Shown: positions 49,533-61,276, counted from the first letter of the stretch. The stretch: DNA of 64,000 bases from JACRCT01 sp049841135 (GCA_049841135.1 JASGHK010000005.1:682001-746000); one strand, 5' to 3'. Notes: generated by a model from the sequence alone, not told the origin. Program-made: numbers and translations.

Positions 49533-50402
49533 ATGACGAGGAACGGCTTCGCGGCGGCCCTGCTGCTTGGCGCGGCGCTCGCGCTGGGGGGTGCGGCGGA
49601 CCGACAGCGCATCGTCGGCGGCGCCACCGCTGGGGACGCGGCGGTGGTGCAGATGGTCGTCGACGGTGCGCTGAGGTGCTCGGGCTCGCTCATCGGCCCG
49701 AGCACCGTGCTCACGGCGGCCCATTGCGCGGTGCCTGTCGGCCAGGAGTCCTCGGTGACGGTCCAGGTGGAGCCCGCGGGCGACGCGGGCCGGGTGGGCC
49801 TCGAGATCGAGGCGCAGTACGCCAACCCGCAGTGGACCTACGGGAAGCGCGGCCACGACCAGCTGCTGTTGCGGCTCAAGAGGCCGGTGCCGGAGGTCGA
49901 GCCGCTGTCGCTCTACTCGGGCACGTTCACGCGTGAGGACGTCGGTCGCGACCTCCGCGTGCTGGGTTTCGGGTCGACGCAGGGCAGCCCGGCGCTGGGC
50001 GCGGGAGTCCGCCGAGACGTGGTCCTCGTGATCCGCCAGGTGCTGCCGCTCGAGCTCGAAGCCGGCGCCGCCGGACGGCACGCCTGCGCCGGAGACTCGG
50101 GAGGACCGGCCCTGCTGCGGGCGGAGGCGGACGGCCGCGAGTACCTGGCCGCCACCGTCTCGCAGGGAGACCGCCAGTGCGTGGGATCGGGCTTCTTCTC
50201 CCGCGTGGACGTCGACGCGCCGTGGATCGTGTCGACCGCTTCGGCCTGGGACTCCGTGGCGGTGGGGCCGGCGACCTCGGACGGCGGCTCGCCCGGCTCC
50301 TGCGCCGGAGCGGGCCCCGGCGAGCTCCTTGGGGCCCTCCTCGGGCTGCGCTCGAGGCGAGGCAGGCGCCTGGCCCCGAGGTCAGAAGTGGAGCTCCGGT
50401 GA
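49533..50402 (+). CDS. trypsin-like serine protease (S1)
   Basis: Intact, 289 residues. A short signal peptide (FAAALLLGAALALGGAA) and the activation site RQRIVGG open a trypsin domain. Catalytic His in VLTAAHC, Asp in RGHDQLLLRL, Ser in CAGDSGGPALL are all present. The C-terminal ~45 residues (GSPGSCAGAG, a Leu-rich stretch, RSRRGRR) resemble a weak MYXO-CTERM-type anchor. An exported endopeptidase, probably a zymogen cleaved before IVGG. It overlaps the opposite porin-like gene by 21 bases at the 3' end. Confidence 0.88.
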   Translation: MTRNGFAAALLLGAALALGGAADRQRIVGGATAGDAAVVQMVVDGALRCSGSLIGPSTVLTAAHCAVPVGQESSVTVQVEPAGDAGRVGLEIEAQYANPQWTYGKRGHDQLLLRLKRPVPEVEPLSLYSGTFTREDVGRDLRVLGFGSTQGSPALGAGVRRDVVLVIRQVLPLELEAGAAGRHACAGDSGGPALLRAEADGREYLAATVSQGDRQCVGSGFFSRVDVDAPWIVSTASAWDSVAVGPATSDGGSPGSCAGAGPGELLGALLGLRSRRGRRLAPRSEVELR

Positions 50403-50999
50403 GACCAGGAGCTGGACGCCGGCGAAGTACTCGCCCCGGTAGACCCCGCCCTCGGCGACCAGGTCGAAGCCGAAGCCGATGCGGTGGTTGTTGAAGAAGG
50501 ACGCACCGCCACCCAGGCGCAGAGTGCCGCCGAACCCGCTCTCCGGGCCGAAGTACAGACCCGGGCCGACGCGGAAGCGACCGACCGTGACCTGGCTGGG
50601 CGGTCCGTACTTGATGACGTAGTCGAGCGTCGGCTGCCAGAGGGTCACGGTCTTGGAGACGCTCTGGGCGAACGACGGGAAGTAGAGCGTGGCGGTGGCC
50701 TTGCCGATGAGCGCGTTGAAGCCGACGCTGATGTTGTGCGGCCCGCCGAGGTTGAGGTCGAGCTGCCCGCCGGCGGTGAAGGGGATGTAGCTGACGTACT
50801 GCCCGGTTCCACAGGAGTAGTTGGAATAGAAGGGGCCCCAGTACGCGCAGTTGAAGAAGCCGGAGTCGTAGAAGCTGATGCCCAGGTTCAGCCGCGCCGC
50901 GTGCTTGAACCCCTTCTCGAGCGGTGCTTCCTGGGCGGCCGCCGGGACAACGGCTAGCAGGGCTGAACCGAGGATGACGGCCGTCAGGCGGCTGCGCAT
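50382..50999 (-). CDS. outer-membrane beta-barrel protein
   Basis: Intact, 205 residues. GGAGGGG precedes the ATG. Signal peptide (VILGSALLAVVPAAA|QE), then alternating strands of a small barrel (HAARLNLGISFYDS, GGQLDLNLGGPHNISVGFNA, VGRFRVGPGLYFG, GTLRLGGGASFF, IGFGFDLVAEGGVYR) ending in a C-terminal Phe (VSPELHF), the usual signal for BAM insertion. Two cysteines near SCGTG may form a disulfide. Family unknown. Confidence 0.75.
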   Translation of the reverse strand: MRSRLTAVILGSALLAVVPAAAQEAPLEKGFKHAARLNLGISFYDSGFFNCAYWGPFYSNYSCGTGQYVSYIPFTAGGQLDLNLGGPHNISVGFNALIGKATATLYFPSFAQSVSKTVTLWQPTLDYVIKYGPPSQVTVGRFRVGPGLYFGPESGFGGTLRLGGGASFFNNHRIGFGFDLVAEGGVYRGEYFAGVQLLVSPELHF

Positions 51000-51279
51000 G
51001 AGCCCCTCCGAACTCGCGGTTCGCCGCCTCTCCCTGCCCTGGTGGTGACGTCCCGGAGGCTCCGCGTTTCCAGCCCAACCTAGCGACCGCGCAACCCTCG
51101 GACAGCCATCGACTGGGATGGGAGGGAGACCGCGAGGTCGGCGCGCCCCGGCCCGCGGGGCAAGAGTGGCCAGGAGGGCCCTGGTCTCGCTGGAAGCCGC
51201 TGCCCCACTTTCACGAGCGGGGAGCGTGAGCGCTGTCTGGAAAGAATCAGCGCCCAGTGTCAGGGAGCGAGGCGACGCC

Positions 51280-52131
51280 GTGCTGGTTGCGTTCGTGATG
51301 GTCGCGGTCGCGCTCGGGGTGCCGGCACTCATGCTGGCCCAGGGCACGACGGTCGAGGCTGGGCAGTTGCTCTACCTGGTGCGGCGCCCGGGGCTGCTGG
51401 CGCGGTCGGTCTTCGCCGCCGTGGTCGCCGCCCCCTGCTTCGTCCTGCTCATCGGCTGGCTGCTGAGGCCGGAGCCGGCGGCGCTGGTCGGCCTAGCGGT
51501 TCTGGCCGCGAGCCCGGTGGCGCCGGTGATGCTCGTCAACGTGCGCAGGGCCACCGGCGGGGCCGAGTTCGTCGCCTCGCTCCACCTCACCCTGGCGATC
51601 CTCTCCATCGCGACCACCCCCCTCGTGCTCGCCCTGCTCTCCCGGTCGTTGGGATTCGAGGCGACCGCCCGGCCGCTGGCGGTCGCCGGCCAGGTCGGCC
51701 GCGCCCTGGTCCTACCCTTCCTGCTTGGTGTCGCGGCGCGGACCTGGACCCCTTCCTTCGCGAACCGTGCCCGCCGCCCGTTGGCAGCGCTGGCGGCGAC
51801 CGTGCTGCTGCTGGCAGTGCTCGCGCTGCTGGTGCGCCCGGAGACCTGGCACGTGCTGGGCGCGATGCGGCCGCGCTCGTACCTGGCCATGGGAGCGCTG
51901 CTCCTCGCCTGCCTTGCGGTCGGCGAGGCGCTCGGGGGCGCCTCGAGCGAGCGTAGGGCAGCGCTCGCCCTGGAGGCTGCTGCGCGCAACCCAGGGCTGG
52001 CGCTCCTCATCGGCTCGCAGAACTTCGACCCGCACCGGGCGCTGGCCGTGCTCCTGCCCTACGTGCTCCTCACGGTGGCGCTCATCAGCCTCTACGTCGG
52101 CTGGCGTGCCCGGCGCCTGGCGACGGCCTGA
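51280..52131 (+). CDS. BASS-type (sodium/bile-acid symporter-like) transporter
   Basis: Intact, 283 residues from the GTG at 51280; the frame extends upstream to 51118 but that part is basic and unhydrophobic. Nine or so membrane helices are visible (AFVMVAVALGVPALML, FAAVVAAPCFVLLIGWLL, HLTLAILSIATTPLVLALL, LAALAATVLLLAVLALLV, LLPYVLLTVALISLYV). SPVAPVMLVNVRRATGGAEF resembles the BASS motif that binds sodium between helices 4 and 5, and AARNPGLALLIGSQNF the one between helices 9 and 10. It should carry an organic anion with sodium; substrate unknown. Confidence 0.65.
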   Translation: MLVAFVMVAVALGVPALMLAQGTTVEAGQLLYLVRRPGLLARSVFAAVVAAPCFVLLIGWLLRPEPAALVGLAVLAASPVAPVMLVNVRRATGGAEFVASLHLTLAILSIATTPLVLALLSRSLGFEATARPLAVAGQVGRALVLPFLLGVAARTWTPSFANRARRPLAALAATVLLLAVLALLVRPETWHVLGAMRPRSYLAMGALLLACLAVGEALGGASSERRAALALEAAARNPGLALLIGSQNFDPHRALAVLLPYVLLTVALISLYVGWRARRLATA

Positions 52132-52159
52132 CGATGATCAATCAGCGTCCGGCGCTGCC

Positions 52160-52375
52160 GTGCCGGATGGAGTCGCCTGGCCGATCTTGCAGGTCCACGA
52201 TTCTGCCGCGCGCCGGCGCCTCCTCCAGGCCGCACTCGAGCCGGGTCCCAAGCTGAGAGCTGAGGCCGGCACAGCAGCGTGGCGGCCTGCCGAGTCGAGT
52301 GGCAACGCGGAGGACCCGGAGAGAGCCTGCGTCGACGTGTCGTTCGTCACGGGGCACGGGCAGCAGCTGAGCTAG
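52160..52375 (+). CDS. possible small protein
   Basis: A GTG-initiated 71-residue frame (PDGVAWPILQVHDSAARRRL ... CVDVSFVTGHGQQLS) is protein-like, with a helix then a strand, but has no ribosome site and no known family. On the opposite strand a 71-residue frame also exists; the plus-strand reading looks better. It could be a gene remnant. Confidence 0.3.
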   Translation: MPDGVAWPILQVHDSAARRRLLQAALEPGPKLRAEAGTAAWRPAESSGNAEDPERACVDVSFVTGHGQQLS

Positions 52376-52388
52376 CTGCTGCTCATGC

Positions 52389-52973
52389 TCACCCCGCCGG
52401 GTTGGCCTCGGCCTTCCCGGCCTTGGGCGGGAACTCGGCCAGCATCTTCGGGATCGCCTCGCTGATCTTCTTCTCGGCGTCCTTGGTGGTCGGCTTGTCC
52501 CCGAGCTCCGCCTTGGCGTCGCTGCGCCATAGAAGCTGGTTGCTCTTCGGGTCCACGACGTCGAGCACGAGCGTGCCCTCGGTCATGGTCTGGATGTCGG
52601 GAGGGCCCATCGTTCCCCCGTAGGGTCCCCAGGGGTAGCCATAGCCGCCGTAGTAGCGGTACGTCGGCTCCACCTCGGTCACCTGCTGGGACGTCGAGTA
52701 CCAGCCCAGCAGGAAGTCGGGGTGGGCGCCCGGCTCGACGCGCTGGAAGCCCTTGGCCGAGAGCTCGCGGTCGGCGCTCTGCTTCACGGTCTGCCGCACG
52801 AACGGGTCGCGCGCGGCCTGCCCGGTCTCGGGCTCGGGCAGCCAGGCATAGGTGTGCGCGCTCTGCAGGCGCTTGGGCGCCTCGGGCATCGCCGTCGACT
52901 CCACCTTCATCGTCGAGCAGGCGCCCAGCGCCAGCGCGGTCGCCAGCAGCCCGGGTCCGATTCGGCTTCGCAT
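52389..52973 (-). CDS. DUF4136 family lipoprotein
   Basis: Intact, 194 residues. Lipobox LGACS. The DUF4136 pattern is clear: KRLQSAHTYAWLPEP, QTVKQSADRELSAKGFQRVE, PDFLLGWY, a GYGYPWGPYGG stretch, then TEGTLVLDVVDPKSNQLLWRS and IPKMLAEFPPKAG at the end. DUF4136 lipoproteins are periplasm-facing proteins of unknown function, common in Proteobacteria and Bacteroidota. ATG chosen at the signal peptide. Confidence 0.88.
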   Translation of the reverse strand: MRSRIGPGLLATALALGACSTMKVESTAMPEAPKRLQSAHTYAWLPEPETGQAARDPFVRQTVKQSADRELSAKGFQRVEPGAHPDFLLGWYSTSQQVTEVEPTYRYYGGYGYPWGPYGGTMGPPDIQTMTEGTLVLDVVDPKSNQLLWRSDAKAELGDKPTTKDAEKKISEAIPKMLAEFPPKAGKAEANPAG

Positions 52974-53061
52974 GCGGTCTCTCCCCCCTTCGTCGAACAT
53001 GGCGACGGCGCGGGCCACCGGCAGGGTGGCCGGCGTGCGCCGGTGCCCCGTGGAGCCGACG

Positions 53062-55842
<2,781 letters not shown>

Positions 55843-55861
55843 CGCTCCCCCCTCTCGCCTT

Positions 55862-55968
55862 CCGACACCCCGAGCTCGTCGAGGGGCCAGCCTTCAGTCT
55901 TTGGACGACTTCGCTTCAGCGACCGACACCCCGCGCTTGTCGAGGGGCCAGCCTTCAGCCCTTGGACG
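55862..55968. repeat. two REP-like intergenic elements
   Basis: Two 46-base copies, 55862-55907 and 55923-55968, both read CCGACACCCCG then TCGAGGGGCCAGCCTTCAG. Each contains an imperfect palindrome (CCCCGAGCTCGTCGAGGGG). They separate the GH13 and GH63 genes. They resemble the widespread 'TCGACAAGCTC' hairpin repeats seen between genes in many high-GC genomes. They are the only feature of the 173-base gap. Confidence 0.6.
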
Positions 55969-56015
55969 CCGGGTGTGCTCACCAGGGCGAACCGCTGCCG
56001 CCAGGGTGTGGCGGG

Positions 56016-57518
56016 TCATCGCGACGGGGCCACCTCGAAGACCGAGTAGGCCCAGGGCCCCATGTCGAGGTACAGGCCGGCGCCCGCGAGCTCGTCGCCC
56101 GCCCGCTCGTAGCGCGCCTCGCCCATCAGGTCCTTGAGCGCGACCTTGCGGCCGGACAGGTCCGGCAGGCCAGGAGCCAGATAGCACTGCGCCTGGACCG
56201 GGCCGTCGTTGACCACGACGAGGAGCTGGCCGCCCTTGGGCCCCTGCCAGGTGAAGGCGATGAACTGGTCCCAGGTGCCGTTCCCTTCCCAGGCCGGGCG
56301 GCACTCGCACAGGCGCCACTCTCCCTCGCGCACCTCCGGCCGTCGCAGGCAGGCGAGGAGGCGGCGGTAGAAAGACTGCACTTCCGGGTCCGGGGCCTCG
56401 GCAGGCCGGCGGGCGAGGTGCATCGAGACGTGGTGGCGGCGGCCCTCGAACTGCCCCTCGTGGAAGAAGCGCAGGCCGGGCACGAGGAACGAGATCACCG
56501 CGGCCGCCCGGTGGACCTCCCAGGGGAAGGTCGCCGCCGCGCGGGGCTCGTCGTGGTTCTCCAGGAAGCGCGCCGAGCGCCGCTGGTAGTCGGGGGCGGC
56601 GCGCAGGTGGTCGCGGACCGGGCGGGCCGCGCCTTCGCGCAGCCGGTCGTACAGCCGTTTGTCATAGGTGAAGTCGAAGCCCTGCTGCTGCAGCGCGAAC
56701 TCGAGGTCCCAGTAGACCTCGGCCATGAAGGCGAAGCCGGGGCGCTCGCGGCGCACCTGCGCGATGGCCTCCGGCCAGAACGGCGAGTCCACCGGCGCCG
56801 TCCCGTCGCGCGGAAGCGATGCCGCCCCCCAGGTTCGCTGGAAGACGTCCGGCAGGATCAGCATCGCCATGTCGCAGCGCACGCCGTCGCAGCGCCGGGC
56901 GACCGAGCGCAGCTGCTCGATCATCGCCGCGCGCAGGCCGGCGTGCCGGTAGTTGAGCTGGAGCGTGTCCGGCCAGCCGGGGAAGTAGGGGTCGCGGCCG
57001 TGGGCGAGGACACGCGGGCCGCGGGCGGTCTCCAGGCTGATGTAGTTCTGCGGCGCCTCGGCCATGGCCTGGGCGTCGCCCTCGACCAGGAACTCGGGAT
57101 GCTCGGCGACCCACGGATGGTCGAGGCTGACGTGGTTGGGGACGAAGTCGAGCATCAGCCGGACGCCCGCGCGCGCGAGCCGGGCGCGGACGCGCTCGAG
57201 GGCCTTGTCGCCACCAAACTCCGGGCGGACGGAGTAGCCCTGGATCGCGTAGGGCGAGCCGCTGATGTCCTCTTCGAGGAGATCAGGGAGGTCCCGGCGA
57301 AAGCCCCGGCGCCAGTCCGGCTGGTTGCGCGAGACCTGGCGGCTCGCCGGGCTGGCCCGCCAGACGCCGAGCAGCCAGAGCCAGTCGAAGCCGTCGCGCG
57401 CCAGGCTCTCGATGAGGGCGTCGGGGAGGTCGTCGAGGGTGGCGGGCCGGCCGAGGGTGTGGCCGAGCTCACCGAGCAGGACCAGCGTGTTGATCTGCAG
57501 GAGCTGCGGGTGGCTCAT
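56016..57518 (-). CDS. GH13 alpha-amylase family glycoside hydrolase
   Basis: Intact, 500 residues, no signal peptide. The four conserved GH13 regions are present: DFVPNHVSLDHPWV (region I), DGVRCDMAML with the nucleophile Asp (II), FAFMAEVYWDLE with the acid/base Glu (III) and FLENHDEPRAA with the transition-state Asp (IV). The C-terminal ~100 residues are a beta domain (GGQLLVVVNDGPVQAQCYLAP). Likely acts on alpha-linked gluco-oligosaccharides, glycogen or trehalose in the cytoplasm. Adjacent to the GH63-like gene, read in the same direction. Confidence 0.88.
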   Translation of the reverse strand: MSHPQLLQINTLVLLGELGHTLGRPATLDDLPDALIESLARDGFDWLWLLGVWRASPASRQVSRNQPDWRRGFRRDLPDLLEEDISGSPYAIQGYSVRPEFGGDKALERVRARLARAGVRLMLDFVPNHVSLDHPWVAEHPEFLVEGDAQAMAEAPQNYISLETARGPRVLAHGRDPYFPGWPDTLQLNYRHAGLRAAMIEQLRSVARRCDGVRCDMAMLILPDVFQRTWGAASLPRDGTAPVDSPFWPEAIAQVRRERPGFAFMAEVYWDLEFALQQQGFDFTYDKRLYDRLREGAARPVRDHLRAAPDYQRRSARFLENHDEPRAAATFPWEVHRAAAVISFLVPGLRFFHEGQFEGRRHHVSMHLARRPAEAPDPEVQSFYRRLLACLRRPEVREGEWRLCECRPAWEGNGTWDQFIAFTWQGPKGGQLLVVVNDGPVQAQCYLAPGLPDLSGRKVALKDLMGEARYERAGDELAGAGLYLDMGPWAYSVFEVAPSR

Positions 57519-57705
57519 GGCCCTCGTCTCATCCGTGAAGCAGGCTGCTCAGAAGGTGCGTGGCTGCCAGGGAACGGGCAAGTCGGGGCAGAGCGCGCAC
57601 GAAGCGCTCCGACGCGCGACCGCGGAGCAGCCGTCCGAGGCGTTTGAGTCAAGCTTGGCTGGAGAGGCGGCGGCGCGTCTCAACCCGCCGAGCCCGCCCG
57701 CGCCT

Positions 57706-57830
57706 ATGCCGTCCGCTCCAGTGCCGCTGGCGTTCGGGACGACGAAGACGACGCCGATTCGCATCACGGCGAAGTCGGTGGCATGAGCAACGACGCGGAC
57801 CTCGACGCTGTAGCCCGGTGGCGTGAGCGC
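57706..57830 (-). pseudogene. partial copy of the beta-helix gene at 61315-63252
   Basis: The minus strand reads GYSVEVRVVAHATDFAVMRI and VVFVVPNASGTGADG. It matches 62547-62690 of the beta-helix lipoprotein gene (IYSVETRVVAQATDTAVMRI, VVFVDPNASATGADG) with an internal in-frame loss of ~18 bases and several changes. It is embedded in a longer frame (57549-57950) with unrelated flanks. The remaining part of 57519-57900 gives no recognisable gene. Confidence 0.6.
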
Positions 57831-57900
57831 CGCTGCGCCGCCGTGAGGGCGCCGTTCTCCAGGAAGGACTGCCCAACTTGTCGGCAGCGTATGCGTCCAT

Positions 57901-58221
57901 TCATGTACGTGCGCCATCGACGTAATGGGCGTGTTCGAGGTGCTGCGCAAAGCTGGCGACGAACCGAGGCGATACTTCCTTCGGCGAGGAAGGGCAGAAG
58001 AGCCCGTTCCTCACGCAATACTCGAACAGACTGCAGCCGAGGGGGCACCGGCAGAGTGTACCGGTGAGGTGGTTCTCGGAGATCCAAGCCTCCGCCTCCG
58101 ACTGCGAGCCGAATACTCCGCTCGGAGAGCCTTCGAAGAAGACCCACACGCAGGACGCCTCGGATCGTCCTCGTTCCTGCAAGGTGAACACCTGCTCGAT
58201 CCAGCGCGTGCCCAGCGACAA
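57901..58221 (-). CDS. DUF7710-like small protein
   Basis: 106 residues, intact, cytoplasmic. The pattern is CVWVFFEGSPSGVFGSQSEAE, WISENHLTGTLCRCPLG, LFEYCVRNGLF and HLEHAHYVDG, which matches the DUF7710 family by eye (VWVF...sgVF...eAe.WI...LsGtL...Y......G.F...HyHy.dG). Such proteins are small and often accompany immunity-type genes. The TTG start has GGGGAGG five bases upstream, but this site and the start codon lie in or at the end of the IS21-type element, so the start may be an accident of the insertion. Confidence 0.7.
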   Translation of the reverse strand: MSLGTRWIEQVFTLQERGRSEASCVWVFFEGSPSGVFGSQSEAEAWISENHLTGTLCRCPLGCSLFEYCVRNGLFCPSSPKEVSPRFVASFAQHLEHAHYVDGART

Positions 58222-58260
58222 TTAGACCTCCCCGCTGACGACAACTATTTCTCCCCATTC
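58214..58260. repeat. IS21 left terminal repeats
   Basis: Contains GCGACAATTAGACCTCCCC and GACAACTATTTCTCCCCATT. It pairs in inverted orientation with 60805-60853. It also supplies the ribosome site and start region of the reverse-strand DUF7710-like gene. Confidence 0.7.
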
Positions 58261-58395
58261 CACAGCAGCGCGTCGGTCATCGGGGCATAGGCGCTCCGCG
58301 GCCGGATGCCGAGAGCCAGGAAGCGGTTCGTAGAGGAAAACCGCGACAGGCAAGGCCCCGGCGGCGTACCAGCCCCCGGCTTCTTCCGTGAGGAG

Positions 58396-59884
58396 ATGCC
58401 GGTGACCGTGAGCGACGCGCAGGTGAGGCGACTGATGGAGGAGAAGACGAAGTCCGGCCAGGTGGGCATGGCAGCGATGAAGGCCGGGATGGACCGCAAG
58501 ACGGCGAGCAAGTACCTCGAGGAGGGGAAGCTGCCGTCAGAGCTGAAGACGCCTCGAGACTGGCGGACGAGGCCGGACCCGTTCGCGGAGGACTGGCCGG
58601 CAGTGAAGGCGCTGCTGAAGGACACGCCAGAAGCTCGAGGCGAAGACGCTGTTCGAGCACCTGCTCGAACAGCACCCCGAGCGCTACCAGCCGGGCCAGC
58701 TACGAACGCTGCAGCGGCGCGTGCAGGAGTGGCGGGCCAAGGAGGGGCCGGAGAAGGAGGTCTTCTTCGCCCAGGAGCACCGGCCCGGCGAGGCCATGCA
58801 GACCGACTTCACGCACTGCGACGAGTTGGGGGTGACGATCGCTGGCGAGCCGTTCCCGCACATGCTCTGCCACGTGGTGCTCCCCTGCTCGAACTGGGAG
58901 TGGGCGACGGTCTGCCACTCGGAATCGTTGATGGCGCTGCGGCGCGGGGTGCAGTCGGCGGTCTTCAAGCTCGGCAAGGTTCCCGAGTTTCACCAGACGG
59001 ACAACTCGACGGCAGCCACCCACAACGTGGCCGACGGCAAGCGCGGCTTCAACGCCGAGTACCAGCAGTTGATGGACCACCTCGGGATGAAGCCGCGGAC
59101 GATCGAGGTCGGCAAGAGCAACCAGAACGGGGACGTCGAGGCGCTCAACGGCGCTGCGAAGCGGCGACTGGAGCAGCACCTCCTGATGCGCGGCAGCCGC
59201 GACTTCGAGAGCGCCGACGCGTACGAGCGCTGGGGGCAGCAGGTGCTGGAGAAGGCCAATGGACTGCGGCGGAAGAAGGTGGCCGAGGAGCTTGCCGCGA
59301 TGACCGAGCTCAAGGTCTCGCGGCTACCAGAGTGCGTCGAGGAGACGGCGACGGTCACCTCGTGGAGCACGATCCGAGTGCGGCGCAACACCTACTCGGT
59401 GCCATCACGGCTCATCGGGCACGAAGTGCGAGTGAACGTCTTCGAGGATCGGCTTGAGGTCCTCTTCGGCGGCGGCGAGCCGCAGTTGGTGGTCGAGCGG
59501 CTGCGTGGCGAGGGAGGGCGCCGCATCAACTACCGTCACCTCATCTGGTCGCTCGTGCAGAAGCCACAGGCGTTCGCGCGCTACAGGTACCGGGAGGAGC
59601 TCTTCCCCTCGCTCGTCTTTCGGCGCGCCTACGACGCCCTCAGCGCAGGGGGCAGCCGCGCCGCAGACCGCGAGTACTTGCGCATCCTGCACTTGGCGGC
59701 GACCACGATGGAGAGCGAAGTCGAAGCCGCGCTCGAGCGGCTGCTGGCGGAACATCGGCTGACCAGCGCAGAGCCGGTCAAGGCACTCGTCGCCCCGAGC
59801 AAGCCGGAGGTGCCGGTGATGGAGGCGCCCCAGGTCGATCTGCGCGACTACGACGGGCTGCTCAGCGAGGAGGTGGCGTCGTGA
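58396..59884 (+). CDS. istA: IS21-family transposase IstA
   Basis: About 496 residues with one extra base near 58635. The N-terminus has a helix-turn-helix (VGMAAMKAGMDRKTASKYLEEG). The DDE/RNase H-fold core has AMQTDFTHCDELG with the first Asp, EFHQTDNSTA with the second, and SNQNGDVEALNGAAKRRLE with the Glu. A C-terminal Mu-transposase-like beta domain is seen at NTYSVPSRLIGHEVRVNVF. IstA cuts and joins the element ends with help from IstB. Its stop overlaps the istB start (GTGA). Confidence 0.88.
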
Positions 59885-60645
59885 GCGAAGCCACCCTGGG
59901 GATGTTGTTGCGGGCGCTCAAGCTGCCGGCCTTCGCCGCTCATCACGACGAGGTCGCGCGAGCGGCCGAGCGCGAAGGCTGGACGTTCCAGGCCTACCTG
60001 CTCCACCTCGTCGAGCTCGAGTTGAGCGAGCGCAAGCAGCGCAAGATCCAGCGACTGCGTAAGGACTCCGAGCTGCCCGCGGACAAGACGCTCGCCACTC
60101 TGGACCCCGAGCGTCTGCCAGCGAAGGTGCGGCGCCAGCTGCCAGCGCTGTGCGAGGGCGGCTTCGTCGACCGGGCCGAGAACGTGCTCGCCTTCGGGCT
60201 ACCTGGCCGAGGCAAGACGCACTTGGTCTGCGCCATCGGCCACGAGCTCGTGCAGCACGGCCGGTCGGTGCTCTTCACGCCGACCTACAAGCTCGTGCAG
60301 CGCCTGCTCGCCGCGAAGAAGGCCCTCACGCTCGAGGACGAACTCAAGGTGCTCGACCGCTTCGACGCCGTCATCCTCGACGACATCGGCTACGTGCAAC
60401 AGGACCGAGAGGAGATGGAGGTCCTCTTCACGTTCCTCGCAGAGCGCTACGAGCGGCGCAGTGTGGTCATCACCAGCAACCTCGTCTTCTCTCAGTGGGA
60501 CCGGATCTTCAAAGACCCGATGACCACTGCGGCTGCGATCGACCGGGTGGTGCACCACGCGCTGATCCTGGAGTTGACCGGCAAGAGTAAGCGGGCCGAC
60601 GACGCGGCCGCGCGCGACGGACTACAACTGGGGAGCCAGCCGTGA
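59881..60645 (+). CDS. istB: IS21-family helper ATPase IstB
   Basis: Intact, 254 residues, GTG start overlapping istA. DnaC/IstB-like AAA+ ATPase: Walker A GLPGRGKTH, Walker B VILDDIGY, sensor VVITSNLVFSQW, and the C-terminal IDRVVHHALILELTGKS. An N-terminal helical region carries FQAYLLHLVELELSERKQRK. IstB assembles on DNA and selects the target for IstA. Confidence 0.92.
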   Translation: MSEATLGMLLRALKLPAFAAHHDEVARAAEREGWTFQAYLLHLVELELSERKQRKIQRLRKDSELPADKTLATLDPERLPAKVRRQLPALCEGGFVDRAENVLAFGLPGRGKTHLVCAIGHELVQHGRSVLFTPTYKLVQRLLAAKKALTLEDELKVLDRFDAVILDDIGYVQQDREEMEVLFTFLAERYERRSVVITSNLVFSQWDRIFKDPMTTAAAIDRVVHHALILELTGKSKRADDAAARDGLQLGSQP

Positions 60646-60727
60646 ACCGCTTCCCACAAGCGTCCACAGGTTGCGAGTCTCCCCCCACGCCCCCCTCATC
60701 CACAGCCATCTCCACAGGAGGTGCAGA

Positions 60728-60751
60728 ACTCGAAGCACCGAGGCTTCGAGT
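60728..60751 (+). terminator. hairpin at the right end of the IS21 element
   Basis: ACTCGAAGC and GCTTCGAGT form a perfect 9-bp stem with a 6-base loop about 80 bases after istB. No T-run follows, so it may act as a weak stop or as a transposition-related structure. Confidence 0.35.
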
Positions 60752-60766
60752 ACCCGACCACTACGA

Positions 60767-61276
60767 CTACTGACATAGAAGTATTAGGAGTAAGCGCGGT
60801 AAACCGGGATGGGGAGATCTAGTTGTCGCTGATGGGGAAAGGTAGTTGACGCTGGGGAAGCGCGTGTCGTCGCTGTCGACGAACTTCCAGAGCTTGTTGG
60901 AGAGGAAGCTGCCGATGGAGTCCGTGATGTGGTGGCCGGTTCGTGCAAACACGATCGGCCACTGGCCCGCTTGGTTGAGAACCTTGGTGTCGAAGCAGAC
61001 GAGGTGGGCCCGATAAATCCTCGCAAAGGGCACAAGGTTGCTCTTTGAGTCCAATTCGAGCTGACCAGCCTCGAGGATCTCGAGAGCCTGCGGACCTTGG
61101 ATGAACAGTCCGTTGAACGCGCTGTAGAAGCCGCGAACCGCTTGCGGCAGAGCCAGTCCGAGCCGACGCTCGGCGGCGTCCAACTCCTCCTCGGTTGCTC
61201 CACTGCGCAGGTCGTATCGGAGCGTCTTCCGCTCAGCTCTTCGCCTTTCGAACGTCCGCTTGAAGTTATCCAGCAA
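60767..61276 (-). CDS. SUKH (SMI1/KNR4) family protein, C-terminus replaced by IS sequence
   Basis: About 169 residues. I choose the TTG at 61276 because GGGAGG lies eight bases upstream; a GTG at 61318 overlaps the preceding gene. The SUKH pattern is clear: GATEEELDAAERRLGLALPQ, VRGFYSAFNGLFI, ALEILEAGQLELDSKSNLVPF, HLVCFDTKV. SUKH proteins are commonly immunity proteins against secreted nuclease or other toxins. The last ~25 residues (YLSPSATTRS ... LILLCQ) are read from the IS21 end, so the natural C-terminus seems lost after DDTRFPSVN. No toxin gene is adjacent. Confidence 0.8.
   Translation of the reverse strand: MLDNFKRTFERRRAERKTLRYDLRSGATEEELDAAERRLGLALPQAVRGFYSAFNGLFIQGPQALEILEAGQLELDSKSNLVPFARIYRAHLVCFDTKVLNQAGQWPIVFARTGHHITDSIGSFLSNKLWKFVDSDDTRFPSVNYLSPSATTRSPHPGLPRLLLILLCQ
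60805..60853. repeat. IS21 right terminal repeats
   Basis: Contains GGGGAGATCTAGTTGTCGCT and GATGGGGAAAGGTAGTTGAC, inverted matches of the left end. The SUKH gene reads into this region from the other side. Confidence 0.7.

Larger units (their letters stand above)
58214..60853 (+). mobile_element. IS21-family insertion sequence
   Basis: About 2.6 kb with istA and istB in the canonical overlapping arrangement. The left end (58214-58260) and the reverse complement of the right end (60805-60853) match along two ~20-base blocks each, for example ACAACTATTTCTCCCCAT against ACAACTAGATCTCCCCAT. This is the multiple-terminal-repeat layout of the family. A hairpin (ACTCGAAGC/GCTTCGAGT) sits at 60728-60751 behind istB. 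Exact boundaries and target duplication cannot be fixed by eye. The element lies between the DUF7710-like and SUKH genes. Confidence 0.85.
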
